A stretch of DNA of 64,000 nt. Origin: an uncultured Alphaproteobacteria bacterium (GTDB lineage: Bacteria; Pseudomonadota; Alphaproteobacteria; HIMB59; GCA-002718135). The notes below the pieces were generated by a model. The model worked only from the letters and a program-made list of their open reading frames with translations, did no database searches and was not told where the DNA came from. The position numbers were made by a program, and so were the translations under genes. Below, piece by piece: positions 33,890 to 42,442 of the stretch (positions are counted from its first letter, which is position 1; each line of letters opens with the position of its first letter). The DNA lies in contig CACILT010000003.1 in NCBI GenBank assembly GCA_902587565.1, positions 95,534 to 159,533 on the forward strand, read 5' to 3'.

Positions 33890-33974
33890 GGGAGTATGGC
33901 GGAACTGGTAGACGCGCCGGATTCAAAATCCGGTCACTTCGGTGGTGTGGGTTCGATTCCCTCTACTCCTACCA
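33890..33974 (+). tRNA. tRNA-Leu (anticodon CAA)
   Basis: An 85-nt class II tRNA with CCA encoded. The acceptor 5' strand GGGAGTA pairs with TACTCCT (first pair G-U). The anticodon stem CCGGA/TCCGG encloses loop TTCAAAA, giving anticodon CAA for leucine UUG codons. A variable arm with a TTCG loop follows, and the T-loop is TTCGATT. One T-stem pair is a T-T mismatch. The stop codon and last 13 codons of the MFS gene on the opposite strand lie within its 3' half. Confidence 0.95.
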
Positions 33975-35130
33975 TCTTTTCATTATTCATAACTAAAAGC
34001 ATTATTAACGATATTAGAAACATAATTAATCCAAGCATATACATATTAAAAGTTAATCCATAAGTTTCTGCAGAGAAACCAACAATTGCAGGTCCAAAGA
34101 TGACACCTGTAAATGCAATACTAGAGACGTGAGAGATTGTTACAGGAATAGGCTGTAGTGAATGTCGAACTGATTGTCTATAAATAATTGGCATGACATT
34201 AGAAATTAGAAATCCAAAAAGAATAATCGATATGTAAATTATATAAATATTTTGAGATAGAAGGCTGAGAAATAAAATTATTGAACCAACCATTGCAAAA
34301 TAAGGTCCGACAATTTTTTCATTAAACAAATTAATTAATTTAGAACCAAAAAAATTACTAATAATTTCACCAATATTAAAAAGTATAACTATAGATCCTA
34401 CCATATACAAAGGTGCGTAAAGATCTTTTACTAACCACAATGGAGACCATTGTATAATGATTCCCATAGTTGCGAAGATAAGCATATTTATAGAGGCAAA
34501 TATTATTATTTTAAAACTAGGAAATATAAATGCAGGTTCATTATTTTTAATGTCATATTTTTTTTTCAATCCAAAAAAAAACATTGTAATTGTTGAGCTA
34601 AAAACAAAACACCCAATAAGAAAAGTTGTTAATATTGGTGATATATTTATTCCAACACATATACTGCTTATGCCGCCACCAATTATAAAACCAATACTAA
34701 AAGATGATTTAAAAATTGGGTTTAAAATTCTATTTGTATTTTGTTCAATAATGGCAACTTGGGTGAATATATTTGGAGCTTGAATACCGATCGCTATACC
34801 CCAAATAATTGATAGTAAAATATATGTTTGATATGTTGAAAAATAAAATATTAAGAATGGTATAAAGGAATACATCAATCTTGCTATAATTAAACAATTG
34901 GTACTTCCAATTTTTGGTAACAAATATCTTGTTGTTAATTGGTTTGTTACAACTGTAAAAATTCCAAACAAAACAAACCCATATGAGTAGTCTGATTCGG
35001 TCATTTCTATAAGATTAAATAAAATTGGAGCATGAACTAAGAAAGTACTAAATGTAAGTGTGGCAAATATGCCTTGAGAGAACGTTGCAATAAATGAAGT
35101 GTTTAATTCAGTAGATATTAAATTATTCAT
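33934..35130 (-). CDS. Major facilitator superfamily transporter
   Basis: A 398-residue membrane protein with about 12 hydrophobic segments in the two-bundle MFS pattern and a charged central loop with LKKKYDIKNNEPAF near residue 190. The substrate is unknown. I chose the ATG at 35130, which gives a short cytoplasmic N-terminus (MNNLISTELN); the longer option adds 17 polar residues. The last 13 residues (VGVEGIEPTPPK and the residue before) are encoded by the complement of the tRNA-Leu gene, so the natural tail is partly antisense-tRNA sequence. Confidence 0.8.
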   Translation of the reverse strand: MNNLISTELNTSFIATFSQGIFATLTFSTFLVHAPILFNLIEMTESDYSYGFVLFGIFTVVTNQLTTRYLLPKIGSTNCLIIARLMYSFIPFLIFYFSTYQTYILLSIIWGIAIGIQAPNIFTQVAIIEQNTNRILNPIFKSSFSIGFIIGGGISSICVGINISPILTTFLIGCFVFSSTITMFFFGLKKKYDIKNNEPAFIFPSFKIIIFASINMLIFATMGIIIQWSPLWLVKDLYAPLYMVGSIVILFNIGEIISNFFGSKLINLFNEKIVGPYFAMVGSIILFLSLLSQNIYIIYISIILFGFLISNVMPIIYRQSVRHSLQPIPVTISHVSSIAFTGVIFGPAIVGFSAETYGLTFNMYMLGLIMFLISLIMLLVMNNEKMVGVEGIEPTPPK

Positions 35131-35207
35131 AATAGGTGAAAATAAATTTTTAGATTTAAGTTTACATTTAGTATAAATCAAAGAGATACTAAGGTAAAAA
35201 AATATAA

Positions 35208-35792
35208 ATGAATTTTCTTAACAAACTTTATAACTGGACTCTTACAAAAGCTAAACATAAAAATGCTAAATGGTACTTATGTTTGATATCATTTGCTGAA
35301 AGTTCATTTTTTCCCATTCCACCAGATCTACTTCTTATACCCATGGCTTTAGCTAATAAGCTTAAGGCCTTGTTTTATGCGTTTATATGCACCGTCTCAT
35401 CTGTAATTGGAGGAGTAGCTGGTTATGCCATTGGGTATTTTTTTTATAATTCAGTGGGTGTTTACATTGTTGAGTTTTATCATTTGGAAAATTCTTTTAG
35501 TATTTTTGAAAATTACTACAAAGAATATGGTATTTTGATTGTTTTAGGTGCTGGTATAACCCCCTTTCCATATAAGTTTATTACAATTGCAAGTGGTGTA
35601 TTTGGACTAAATATTTTTTTATTTATTATTGTTTCAATTATTGGTCGAGGGTCAAGATTTTATCTTATAGCATTACTCCTATATTTTTTTGGTGAAAAAA
35701 TCAGGCTAATTATTGATAAATATTTCAATATTTTAACCATTGTATTTTTTATTTTACTTGTTGGAAGTGTTTTTATAATTAGATTTTTATGA
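35208..35792 (+). CDS. DedA/YqaA-family membrane protein
   Basis: A 194-residue inner-membrane protein of the YqaA branch of the DedA (SNARE-associated) family. The early motif FAESSFFPIPPDLLLIPMAL near residue 29-48 and the later GAGITPFPYKFITIASG near residue 113-129 carry the family's proline and acidic residues in re-entrant segments. Such proteins are thought to flip lipids or help keep the membrane potential. The gene overlaps dsbB by 4 nt (ATGA). Confidence 0.85.
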   Translation: MNFLNKLYNWTLTKAKHKNAKWYLCLISFAESSFFPIPPDLLLIPMALANKLKALFYAFICTVSSVIGGVAGYAIGYFFYNSVGVYIVEFYHLENSFSIFENYYKEYGILIVLGAGITPFPYKFITIASGVFGLNIFLFIIVSIIGRGSRFYLIALLLYFFGEKIRLIIDKYFNILTIVFFILLVGSVFIIRFL

Positions 35793-36283
35793 TAATTCGT
35801 AATTGGACCACGCTTTTATTAGTAATCTCACTAATCTCAATATCATCAGCATTAATTGCAGAATATTTTTTTAATCTTCAACCATGTGAATTGTGTTTAA
35901 AGCAAAGACATCCATATTATGTAATTTTAATATGTTTAATTTTGATATTTTTATTCAAAAATTTAAATAAAATTTGGCTTTATTTAGTAATTCAGTTTGC
36001 ATCTGTTTACGGGCTTTTTTATTCTATATGGCACGTAGGAGTTGAGAATAAAATTTTTAAAGGACCAGCAGGTTGTTCAGCAATGCTAACAAACAGTGAA
36101 AATACTACAGACCTTAAAGCACAGATATTATCAAAACAGGTAATAAGTTGTGATGAAGTTATTTGGAGTTTTTTTGGAATTTCTGCTGCTTCAATTAATA
36201 CGTTTGTTTTACTAGTTATTTTTATTTTAAATGCTATTTATTTAATTAGATACTATGGCATTAAAAAAGAAAAAAGCGTCTAA
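35789..36283 (+). CDS. dsbB: Disulfide bond formation protein DsbB
   Basis: A 164-residue inner-membrane protein with four membrane helices. The first periplasmic Cys pair is in PCELCLKQRHPYY near residue 33-36. A second pair is Cys in GPAGCSAM near residue 103 and Cys in VISCDEV near residue 127. It re-oxidises DsbA and passes electrons to ubiquinone. It overlaps the Coq7 gene, which makes ubiquinone, by 29 nt; the pairing may reflect shared quinone dependence or simple compaction. Confidence 0.9.
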   Translation: MIIRNWTTLLLVISLISISSALIAEYFFNLQPCELCLKQRHPYYVILICLILIFLFKNLNKIWLYLVIQFASVYGLFYSIWHVGVENKIFKGPAGCSAMLTNSENTTDLKAQILSKQVISCDEVIWSFFGISAASINTFVLLVIFILNAIYLIRYYGIKKEKSV

Positions 36284-36824
36284 AAAAAAATCTTCGTCAA
36301 ATAGAACTACTCATAGGGAGGTTTTAGAAGAAATCATAAGAGTTGATCATGCTGGTGAATATGGTGCAACTAAAATATATGATGGGCAAATAGCAGTTTT
36401 TGGGAAAAGCTCAAAACTTGGCAAAACTATTCAACATATGGCTGATCAAGAACAAGAGCATATTGATAAATTTAATGAATTAATATTGGAACATAGAGTT
36501 AGACCAACTGCTCTCCTTCCTTTATGGAATATTGCAGGTTATGCGCTTGGCGCATCTACTGCCTTAATGGGTGAAAAAGCTGCCATGGCGTGCACTGTTG
36601 CTGTTGAAAAAGTAATCGGTGAACATTACCAAGAACAATTGGAGCTCTTAGGAGATGACCATATAGATTTAAAAAAAACAATTTCAAAATTTAGAGATGA
36701 CGAACTTGAACATCACGATATTGGAATAGAACATGATGCAGAAAACGCGCCAGGATATAAAATTATGTCAAAAATAATTGAGCTTGGATGTAAAACCGCA
36801 ATCGCTATATCAAAAAAAATTTAA
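36255..36824 (+). CDS. coq7: Demethoxyubiquinone hydroxylase (Coq7 family)
   Basis: A 189-residue di-iron hydroxylase. Residues 1-22 are a lysine- and serine-rich lead. The core follows with IIRVDHAGEYGATKIYDGQ near residue 29, ExxH in DQEQEHIDKF near residue 60, VEKVIGEHYQEQL near residue 117 and ExxH in DDELEHHDIG near residue 149. It catalyses a late hydroxylation in ubiquinone synthesis at the inner membrane. Its stop shares a 4-nt TTAA overlap with the stop of the opposite HNH gene. Confidence 0.92.
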   Translation: MALKKKKASKKKSSSNRTTHREVLEEIIRVDHAGEYGATKIYDGQIAVFGKSSKLGKTIQHMADQEQEHIDKFNELILEHRVRPTALLPLWNIAGYALGASTALMGEKAAMACTVAVEKVIGEHYQEQLELLGDDHIDLKKTISKFRDDELEHHDIGIEHDAENAPGYKIMSKIIELGCKTAIAISKKI

Positions 36825-37375
36825 TTTTCTAATTCAGTATCCCAGTATAAATAATCTCTCCAAGTTTCATGCAAAAAATTAGGGGGGAAATTCCTACCAT
36901 TATTTTGTAATTGAATTGAGGATGGTCGAAGAGGTTTTTTAAAGAGTTTCATATCTGTATTCTGTATAAGTTTTCTTCCTTTTTTTAGATTACAGGACGT
37001 ACATGCAGACACAACGTTTTCCCAAGTAGTTTTTCCATTCAGACATTTAGGAACTAAATGATCAAATGTTAGTTCGTTTGCAGGAAAACGATTAGTACAA
37101 TACTGACAAGTAAAATTATCTCTCAAAAAAACGTTAAAACGAGTAAAAGCCGGTCTTCGTTGAGGCGTTACATAATCTTTAAGTGCAATTACACTTGGTA
37201 ACTTAAAAGTAAGATTTGGAGAATGAACTTCATGCTCATAATTTTCAATCACTGAAACTCTTTCAAGAAAAACGGCTTTAATGGCATCTTGCCATGAGCA
37301 TAAGGAAAGTGGGTAATATGATAGTGGCCGAAAATCAGCATTAAGAACCAAAGCTGGATTTTCTGCAGTACTCAT
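36821..37375 (-). CDS. HNH endonuclease family protein
   Basis: A 184-residue protein with a C-terminal HNH nuclease domain. It has zinc Cys pairs in FTCQYCTNRF and SACTSCNLKKG and the catalytic core TFDHLVPKCLNGKTTWENVV around residues 104-123. The N-terminal half (LVLNADFRPLSYYPLSLCSW) matches a chromosomal family widespread in Alphaproteobacteria and Cyanobacteria whose role is unknown. Nothing around it suggests a restriction system or a phage. It is probably a single-gene transcript. Confidence 0.87.
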   Translation of the reverse strand: MSTAENPALVLNADFRPLSYYPLSLCSWQDAIKAVFLERVSVIENYEHEVHSPNLTFKLPSVIALKDYVTPQRRPAFTRFNVFLRDNFTCQYCTNRFPANELTFDHLVPKCLNGKTTWENVVSACTSCNLKKGRKLIQNTDMKLFKKPLRPSSIQLQNNGRNFPPNFLHETWRDYLYWDTELEN

Positions 37376-37439
37376 TTTAGTTTCTACTCACCCAAGTCAT
37401 ATTATTCAGATAGTAATATAATATGAAGATTCGATTACT

Positions 37440-38114
37440 TTAAATATTTTTTTTAATAAAATTTTGGAATAAAGTTATTGTTTCTTGCGACATAGTATGC
37501 TCATCTTTTTCAATAAGATAATTTTCAAAATTGTAATTGTAATTTTTTAATACTTGAACTGACTCATTATAATTGGAAATCGGCAAAACAGCGTCTTGGC
37601 CACCATGAGAAATAAAAATTGGTGTTTTTAAAAGTTCATTATTAGGCTTGTGTTCTTTTGATATAATTTTTGAAGAAATAATTGCCAAGCCAGCTAAATG
37701 GTCTCTCAATATTTGGCCAAGTTCAAAAGCCATCATACCTCCTTGAGAAAAACCCATAACAAAACAATCAGACATATTTAAATTTAAATTCTCTAACAAA
37801 AGAGAAATAGAGTTATGAATTTTTTCTACATTCTCAGATATTTTCTTTTTGACTACATCATATTCTTTTGCACCAGCATTAGAAATATGAGTGCCATTGA
37901 GATATAATTGAAACCATTCATAACCCATAGGATAATCTTGAATTGTATCTGGTGCATTTAATGCAACATATTTCATCCCCCAGCCATCTTGATCAATTAA
38001 ATTTGCAATTTGAATGAAATTAGTAGCGTTATCTCCATATCCATGAAGCATAATCATCAATTTTTTTGGATTTTGGTGTTTAGTAAGTGACGGACCTTTT
38101 AAAATATCAACCAT
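37440..38114 (-). CDS. Phospholipase/carboxylesterase (alpha/beta hydrolase)
   Basis: A 224-residue alpha/beta hydrolase of the carboxylesterase/thioesterase-2 family. The oxyanion loop is MLHGYGDNATNF near residue 28, the nucleophile is in GFSQGGMMAF near residue 119, the Asp is in SHGGQDAVLPI near residue 172 and the His is in DEHTMSQE near residue 205. It cleaves short esters or lysophospholipids in the cytoplasm. I used the ATG at 38114 because the only earlier initiation codon in frame is a TTG two codons upstream. Confidence 0.87.
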   Translation of the reverse strand: MVDILKGPSLTKHQNPKKLMIMLHGYGDNATNFIQIANLIDQDGWGMKYVALNAPDTIQDYPMGYEWFQLYLNGTHISNAGAKEYDVVKKKISENVEKIHNSISLLLENLNLNMSDCFVMGFSQGGMMAFELGQILRDHLAGLAIISSKIISKEHKPNNELLKTPIFISHGGQDAVLPISNYNESVQVLKNYNYNFENYLIEKDEHTMSQETITLFQNFIKKNI

Positions 38115-38176
38115 AAACAAACACTTTGTTTAAGTTATCTTGTTTCATAGAATAAAAGTTTTATATAGATATTATT

Positions 38177-38371
38177 ATGAGCACAATGCAAATAATATTA
38201 GTGTTGTTTATGGCTGCAACACTTGCTGTAGTAGTAATTGGTGTCATTGCAATGGCAGTCAATGGAAAACTAAATAAAAATCATAGTAATAAATTAATGC
38301 GTTTAAGAGTGCTTTTCCAAGCAATAGCTATATTTGTTTTCGTTGTTATTGTATGGCTAGCAAGAAATTAG
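38177..38371 (+). CDS. HIG1-type twin transmembrane protein
   Basis: A 64-residue protein with two membrane helices (about residues 5-28 and 45-61) joined by a basic loop, KLNKNHSNKLMRLRVLFQ. The N-x-x-M-R-x-R-V-x-x-Q pattern is that of HIG1-domain proteins, which are typical small proteins of Alphaproteobacteria and mitochondria. The family is linked to cytochrome oxidase assembly or supercomplexes; the bacterial role is poorly defined. Confidence 0.8.
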   Translation: MSTMQIILVLFMAATLAVVVIGVIAMAVNGKLNKNHSNKLMRLRVLFQAIAIFVFVVIVWLARN

Positions 38372-38425
38372 TATTTAGACTCTAGAAATATTTTATAATA
38401 TTTAGTATATAGACGCAGGGTTCAT

Positions 38426-38611
38426 ATGGGCATACACTTTAATCATAAATCTAAAGCGGGCGACCGCAAAATGCAAAAAGAGCTTAAGCTAAAAATGAAA
38501 GCTGAGGAGCGCAAAAAGAAACGTGAAGAGCAAGAAAGACTTAAAATGGAAGAGGAAATGCGTAAACTCGAAGAACTTACAAGACCTGATAAAGAAGAAA
38601 ATAAGCAGTAG
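38426..38611 (+). CDS. Small charged coiled-coil protein of unknown function
   Basis: A 61-residue protein made almost entirely of Lys, Glu, Arg and Met, predicted to form one long charged helix from about residue 15 to 52. The start (MGIHFNHKSKAGDRKMQKEL) is preceded by AGGG at a fair distance. Its base use looks coding, with more C and G than its surroundings. I do not recognise a family. It could bind nucleic acid or act as a small scaffold. Confidence 0.6.
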   Translation: MGIHFNHKSKAGDRKMQKELKLKMKAEERKKKREEQERLKMEEEMRKLEELTRPDKEENKQ

Positions 38612-38642
38612 CAAAAATATTTATTACTAAAAATTTTTAATT

Positions 38643-39461
38643 TTAACTTATTGGTAATGGATAGTTTTCAGCTATGAATTTCTTTAGAATTTCTAATGTT
38701 TGATCTGCTTCTTCTAGGAGCATCATATGACCACAATCTTCAATAATCTTTACTTCCGAGCCTTTAATATAATCAGCAAGAATTTTTCCATCTTTTAAAC
38801 GGCACATTCTATCTTGTGCACCTAATATAGAGAGAGTTGGTAAATCTAATTTTTTAGCAATCTCAGGTCCATTTTTATAATTATCACATGCTCTAAAATC
38901 CACACCTAGAGTATCTTTAATTTCTTTATTTTGAACAATCATGGAGCCAACATTTAGGTGATATAAGCCAGGAACAGGATGACCTCCAAAATGTCCTGCT
39001 GGACCGTGCGCAAAATCCATCATGAGATCAACAGCTTTAGGATTACTCTCTTCAGCAAGTTTTAATAGTTCAGGGTTCATTGGAATTGCAGATGCGCCAC
39101 CCATAAGAGTTAAGGTTTTAATTTTTTCTGGGTGCTGAGCAACACATTCCATTGTTACAAGACATCCTTGAGAATGTCCAACTAGTGAAGCTTCTTTACA
39201 TCCAACTGCGCCAATTACATCACCAACCCAATTTCCCATTTCTTCAATTGTTTTTAAACTTTCACCAGAAGATAATCCGTGACCTGGTAAATCAACTGCT
39301 AAAACACTGTATCCACGGAATGCAAAGTAACGTGTTTGTAAAACCCAAACCATGTGACTTAGTCCACTGCCATGAACAAAAATAATAAGAGGTTTATTTT
39401 TATCAAAAGGTCTGCCTCCAGTGGAGGCAAACGTATCGATACCACGAACTTTAAACTTCAT
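38643..39461 (-). CDS. Alpha/beta hydrolase
   Basis: A 272-residue alpha/beta hydrolase. The oxyanion segment is FVHGSGLSHMVW near residue 28, the nucleophile is in VGHSQGCLV near residue 96, the acid is in LGAQDRMCRL near residue 216 and the base is in EDCGHMMLLEE near residue 245. It abuts the O-acetylhomoserine sulfhydrylase gene with no gap and ends a minus-strand run. The substrate is unknown; an ester or thioester in the same pathway is possible. Confidence 0.85.
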   Translation of the reverse strand: MKFKVRGIDTFASTGGRPFDKNKPLIIFVHGSGLSHMVWVLQTRYFAFRGYSVLAVDLPGHGLSSGESLKTIEEMGNWVGDVIGAVGCKEASLVGHSQGCLVTMECVAQHPEKIKTLTLMGGASAIPMNPELLKLAEESNPKAVDLMMDFAHGPAGHFGGHPVPGLYHLNVGSMIVQNKEIKDTLGVDFRACDNYKNGPEIAKKLDLPTLSILGAQDRMCRLKDGKILADYIKGSEVKIIEDCGHMMLLEEADQTLEILKKFIAENYPLPIS

Positions 39462-40772
39462 TTATTTGTTTGCAACTAAACGAGGTTTTTTTGCAGCTCT
39501 AAATCCATCTTCGAAATCGTTTACAATATCTTCAAAGTCTTCTAAGCCAACAGATAATCTAATCATATCATGAGATAATCCAGCAAATTTTAAAGTTGCC
39601 TCATCCATTTGTGAGTGAGTTGCTGATGCCGGATGGATAACTAATGTTCTTGCATCGCCTACATTTGCTAAATGCGATGCAAGTTTAACATTATTTATAA
39701 ATGCAGCGCCTGCTTCTTTTCCACCTTTGATTCCAAAGGCAATCATTGATCCAGTTCCCTTAGGAAGAATTTTTTCTGCTAGTTCCTTATCAGGATGTCC
39801 TGGTGCACTTGCATGAGACACCCAAGCGACACTTTCATGATTAGATAAATATTCAACCATCTTTAAAGCATTGGAGCAATGTTTTTCCATACGAAGAGAA
39901 AGAGTTTCAAGTCCGTGTAAAATGTTCCATGCATTTTGAGGAGCTAAACAAGGTCCCATGTCTCTCATTCCTTCAGCTCTTGCCATCATTGTAAATGCTG
40001 TTGGGCCAAATTCTTCTGCAAATGATAATCCATGATAGCCTTCATACGGTTCTGTCATTGATGGAAACTTATCATTTTGCATCCAATCAAATGTTCCACC
40101 TTCAACTAAAATACCAGCCATAGAAGATCCATTACCACTCATCCATTTAGTTAATGAGTGAACTACAAGGTCAGCACCGTGTTCAAAAGGTCGGCATAAA
40201 TATGGAGTTTGATACGTGCTATCAATAATAAGTGGAATGCCAGCTTCTTTTGCTATGTTTGAAACTTCAGGCATATTCATCAATTCATTACCAGGATTAC
40301 CAACAAGCTCACCAAAAATTCCTTTAGTATTTGGTTGAATAGCTTTTTTAAATCCTTCTGTATCTCTTGGTTTTACAAAAGTTGTTTTAATACCAAACTT
40401 AGGAAGCGTTAATCTAAATAAATTTACTGTTCCACCGTAAAGCTGAGAAGAAACAACCATGTGATCACCAGCGTTACAAAGAGTCATAATAGTTAAAAAT
40501 ATTGCACTCATTCCTGATGCAGTTGCAAGAGCAGCTGTTCCTCCTTCAAGTGCACAAACTCTTTCTTCTAGAACTTGTACTGTTGGGTTGGACATACGAC
40601 TATAAATATGACCACCTCTTTCTAAATTAAAAAGTGCTGCCGCATGATCAACATCATCAAACATGTATGAAGTTGTTTGATAAATTGGTACTTGTCTTGA
40701 GCCAGCATTTTTGCTCGGTTGATAACCTGCATGTAGACTAAGTGTGTCAAATTTATAAGTTTTTGGATCCAT
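39462..40772 (-). CDS. metY: O-acetylhomoserine sulfhydrylase
   Basis: A 436-residue PLP enzyme of the Cys/Met metabolism family. The PLP lysine is in VHSLTKWMSGNGSS near residue 208, and the length and GYHGLSFAEEFG segment fit MetY rather than cystathionine synthase or lyase. It makes homocysteine from O-acetylhomoserine and sulfide, or methionine if methanethiol is used. Its substrate would come from MetX at 51253-52401. It lies head-to-tail with a DmdB-like acyl-CoA synthetase, with no intergenic base. Confidence 0.92.
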   Translation of the reverse strand: MDPKTYKFDTLSLHAGYQPSKNAGSRQVPIYQTTSYMFDDVDHAAALFNLERGGHIYSRMSNPTVQVLEERVCALEGGTAALATASGMSAIFLTIMTLCNAGDHMVVSSQLYGGTVNLFRLTLPKFGIKTTFVKPRDTEGFKKAIQPNTKGIFGELVGNPGNELMNMPEVSNIAKEAGIPLIIDSTYQTPYLCRPFEHGADLVVHSLTKWMSGNGSSMAGILVEGGTFDWMQNDKFPSMTEPYEGYHGLSFAEEFGPTAFTMMARAEGMRDMGPCLAPQNAWNILHGLETLSLRMEKHCSNALKMVEYLSNHESVAWVSHASAPGHPDKELAEKILPKGTGSMIAFGIKGGKEAGAAFINNVKLASHLANVGDARTLVIHPASATHSQMDEATLKFAGLSHDMIRLSVGLEDFEDIVNDFEDGFRAAKKPRLVANK

Positions 40773-42404
40773 TTATAACTCCTTTGCTTTTGTTCTTAAT
40801 TCAAACTTTTGTATCTTCCCTGTTGAAGTTTTTGGTAATTCACCAAAGATTACATGCTTTGGTCTTTTAAATCCAGCCATATTTTCTTTGCAAAACTGAA
40901 TTATATCCTCTTCTGTGGCATTTTTTCCAGGTGCTAATTCTACAAAAGCACAAGGTGTTTCACCCCATTTCTCATCAGGTTTGGCGACTACTGCAACCAA
41001 GGAAACAGCTGGGTGTTTTGCAACAACATTTTCCACTTCCACAGATGAAATATTTTCTCCACCAGAAATTATAATATCTTTCGATCTATCTTTTATTTGA
41101 ATATATCCATCAGGATAGACAACAGCTAAATCACCAGAGTGAAACCATCCTTTTTTCATGGATGTTTCAGTCGCCTCTTTATTTTTGTAATATCCTTTCA
41201 TCACAACATTTCCTCGAATTAAAATCTCTCCCATGGTTTCTCCATCCATTGGAACTTTTTCATAGGTTTCTGGATCTGCGACACAAACTTCTTCAGTATT
41301 TGGATAACGAACACCTTGTCTTGCTTTAATATCAGCTTTTTCAGATTTTGATTGTGACTCCCATTCTTCATTCCACGCGCATTGAAGAATATGGCCGTAT
41401 GTTTCAGTTAACCCATATACATGCATAACTTCAAAACCTAAGTTATCCATCTTTTCAAGAATTGCACTCGTTGGTGGAGCTCCAGCAGTTAATACATATA
41501 CTTTATGATTTATTTCCTTTTTATCTCTCTCATCTGCGTTAGCAATTAAACTTAAAACTATAGGAGCGCCTCCGAAATGAGTTACTTTATATTTATCTAT
41601 TAAATTATAGATATCTTTTGCAACAATATATCTACAGCAAATAATCTTTGCATGTATTAAAGCGGCTGTCCAAGGGTAGCCCCATCCGTTACAGTGGAAC
41701 ATTGGAACGGTATATAGAAATGTTAATTTATTGGGCATGTTCCATGCCGTGACACTTCCTGTTGACATTAAATATGATCCACGGTGGTGATACACAACAC
41801 CTTTTGGTTTACCAGTTGTGCCTGATGTATAGCTTAGTGAGATTGCTTGCCATTCATCTTCAGGTAAAGACCAATTAAAATTATCATCACCCGTTTGTAA
41901 GAATTCTTCATATGTCATTTCTCCAATTTGTTCACCCTCACCATCTTTAAAAACTGCCTGATCATCATGAATATCAATAATAGGAATATTCTTCCCACAT
42001 ATTTGCAAAGCTTTTTTCATTGTAGGTGAAAATTGAGTATCAGTTATAAGAAGTTTTGCATCACTATGATCTAGAATATACGCAATTGTATCTGCATCAA
42101 GTCTAGTATTGATCGTATTAATAACGCCACCAGTCATTGGGATAGAATAATGTGCTTCGAATAATTCAGGAGTATTTGCCGCTATGATTGAAACGGTACT
42201 TCCTTTTGTAATTCCTTTTTTTGCTAATGCACTAGCAAACTTGGTACATCGATTATAGGTTTCAAGCCAAGTGTAACTTCTTTTTCCATAAACTAACGAG
42301 TCATAGTTTGGATAAATATCTTTCACGCGAGTTATAAAACTTAATGGTGATAGTGGAACAAAATTGGCTGAATTTTTATCTAGGTTTGTATCAAAATTAC
42401 TCAT
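40773..42404 (-). CDS. Acyl-CoA synthetase, DmdB-like
   Basis: A 543-residue AMP-forming acyl-CoA ligase. The P-loop-like motif is LSYTSGTTGKPKGVVYHHRG near residue 192-211, followed by HVYGLTETYG near residue 335, the hinge block SGDLAVVYPDGYIQIKDRSK, and the catalytic lysine in KTSTGKIQKFE near residue 530. Overall it resembles medium-chain and 3-methylmercaptopropionate-CoA ligases of marine bacteria. Next to MetY, a role in DMSP-derived methylmercaptopropionate use is attractive. No dmdA, dmdC or dmdD is in view, so ordinary fatty-acid activation remains likely. Confidence 0.82.
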   Translation of the reverse strand: MSNFDTNLDKNSANFVPLSPLSFITRVKDIYPNYDSLVYGKRSYTWLETYNRCTKFASALAKKGITKGSTVSIIAANTPELFEAHYSIPMTGGVINTINTRLDADTIAYILDHSDAKLLITDTQFSPTMKKALQICGKNIPIIDIHDDQAVFKDGEGEQIGEMTYEEFLQTGDDNFNWSLPEDEWQAISLSYTSGTTGKPKGVVYHHRGSYLMSTGSVTAWNMPNKLTFLYTVPMFHCNGWGYPWTAALIHAKIICCRYIVAKDIYNLIDKYKVTHFGGAPIVLSLIANADERDKKEINHKVYVLTAGAPPTSAILEKMDNLGFEVMHVYGLTETYGHILQCAWNEEWESQSKSEKADIKARQGVRYPNTEEVCVADPETYEKVPMDGETMGEILIRGNVVMKGYYKNKEATETSMKKGWFHSGDLAVVYPDGYIQIKDRSKDIIISGGENISSVEVENVVAKHPAVSLVAVVAKPDEKWGETPCAFVELAPGKNATEEDIIQFCKENMAGFKRPKHVIFGELPKTSTGKIQKFELRTKAKEL

Positions 42405-42442
42405 CTGTTTCCTAAAAGGATCAAATACTACAAGAAATTAAT

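Noticed and set aside
36821-37375. HNH gene as part of a defence or phage system
   Set aside because: The protein belongs to a widespread chromosomal family, and no methylase, phage or other defence gene is nearby.
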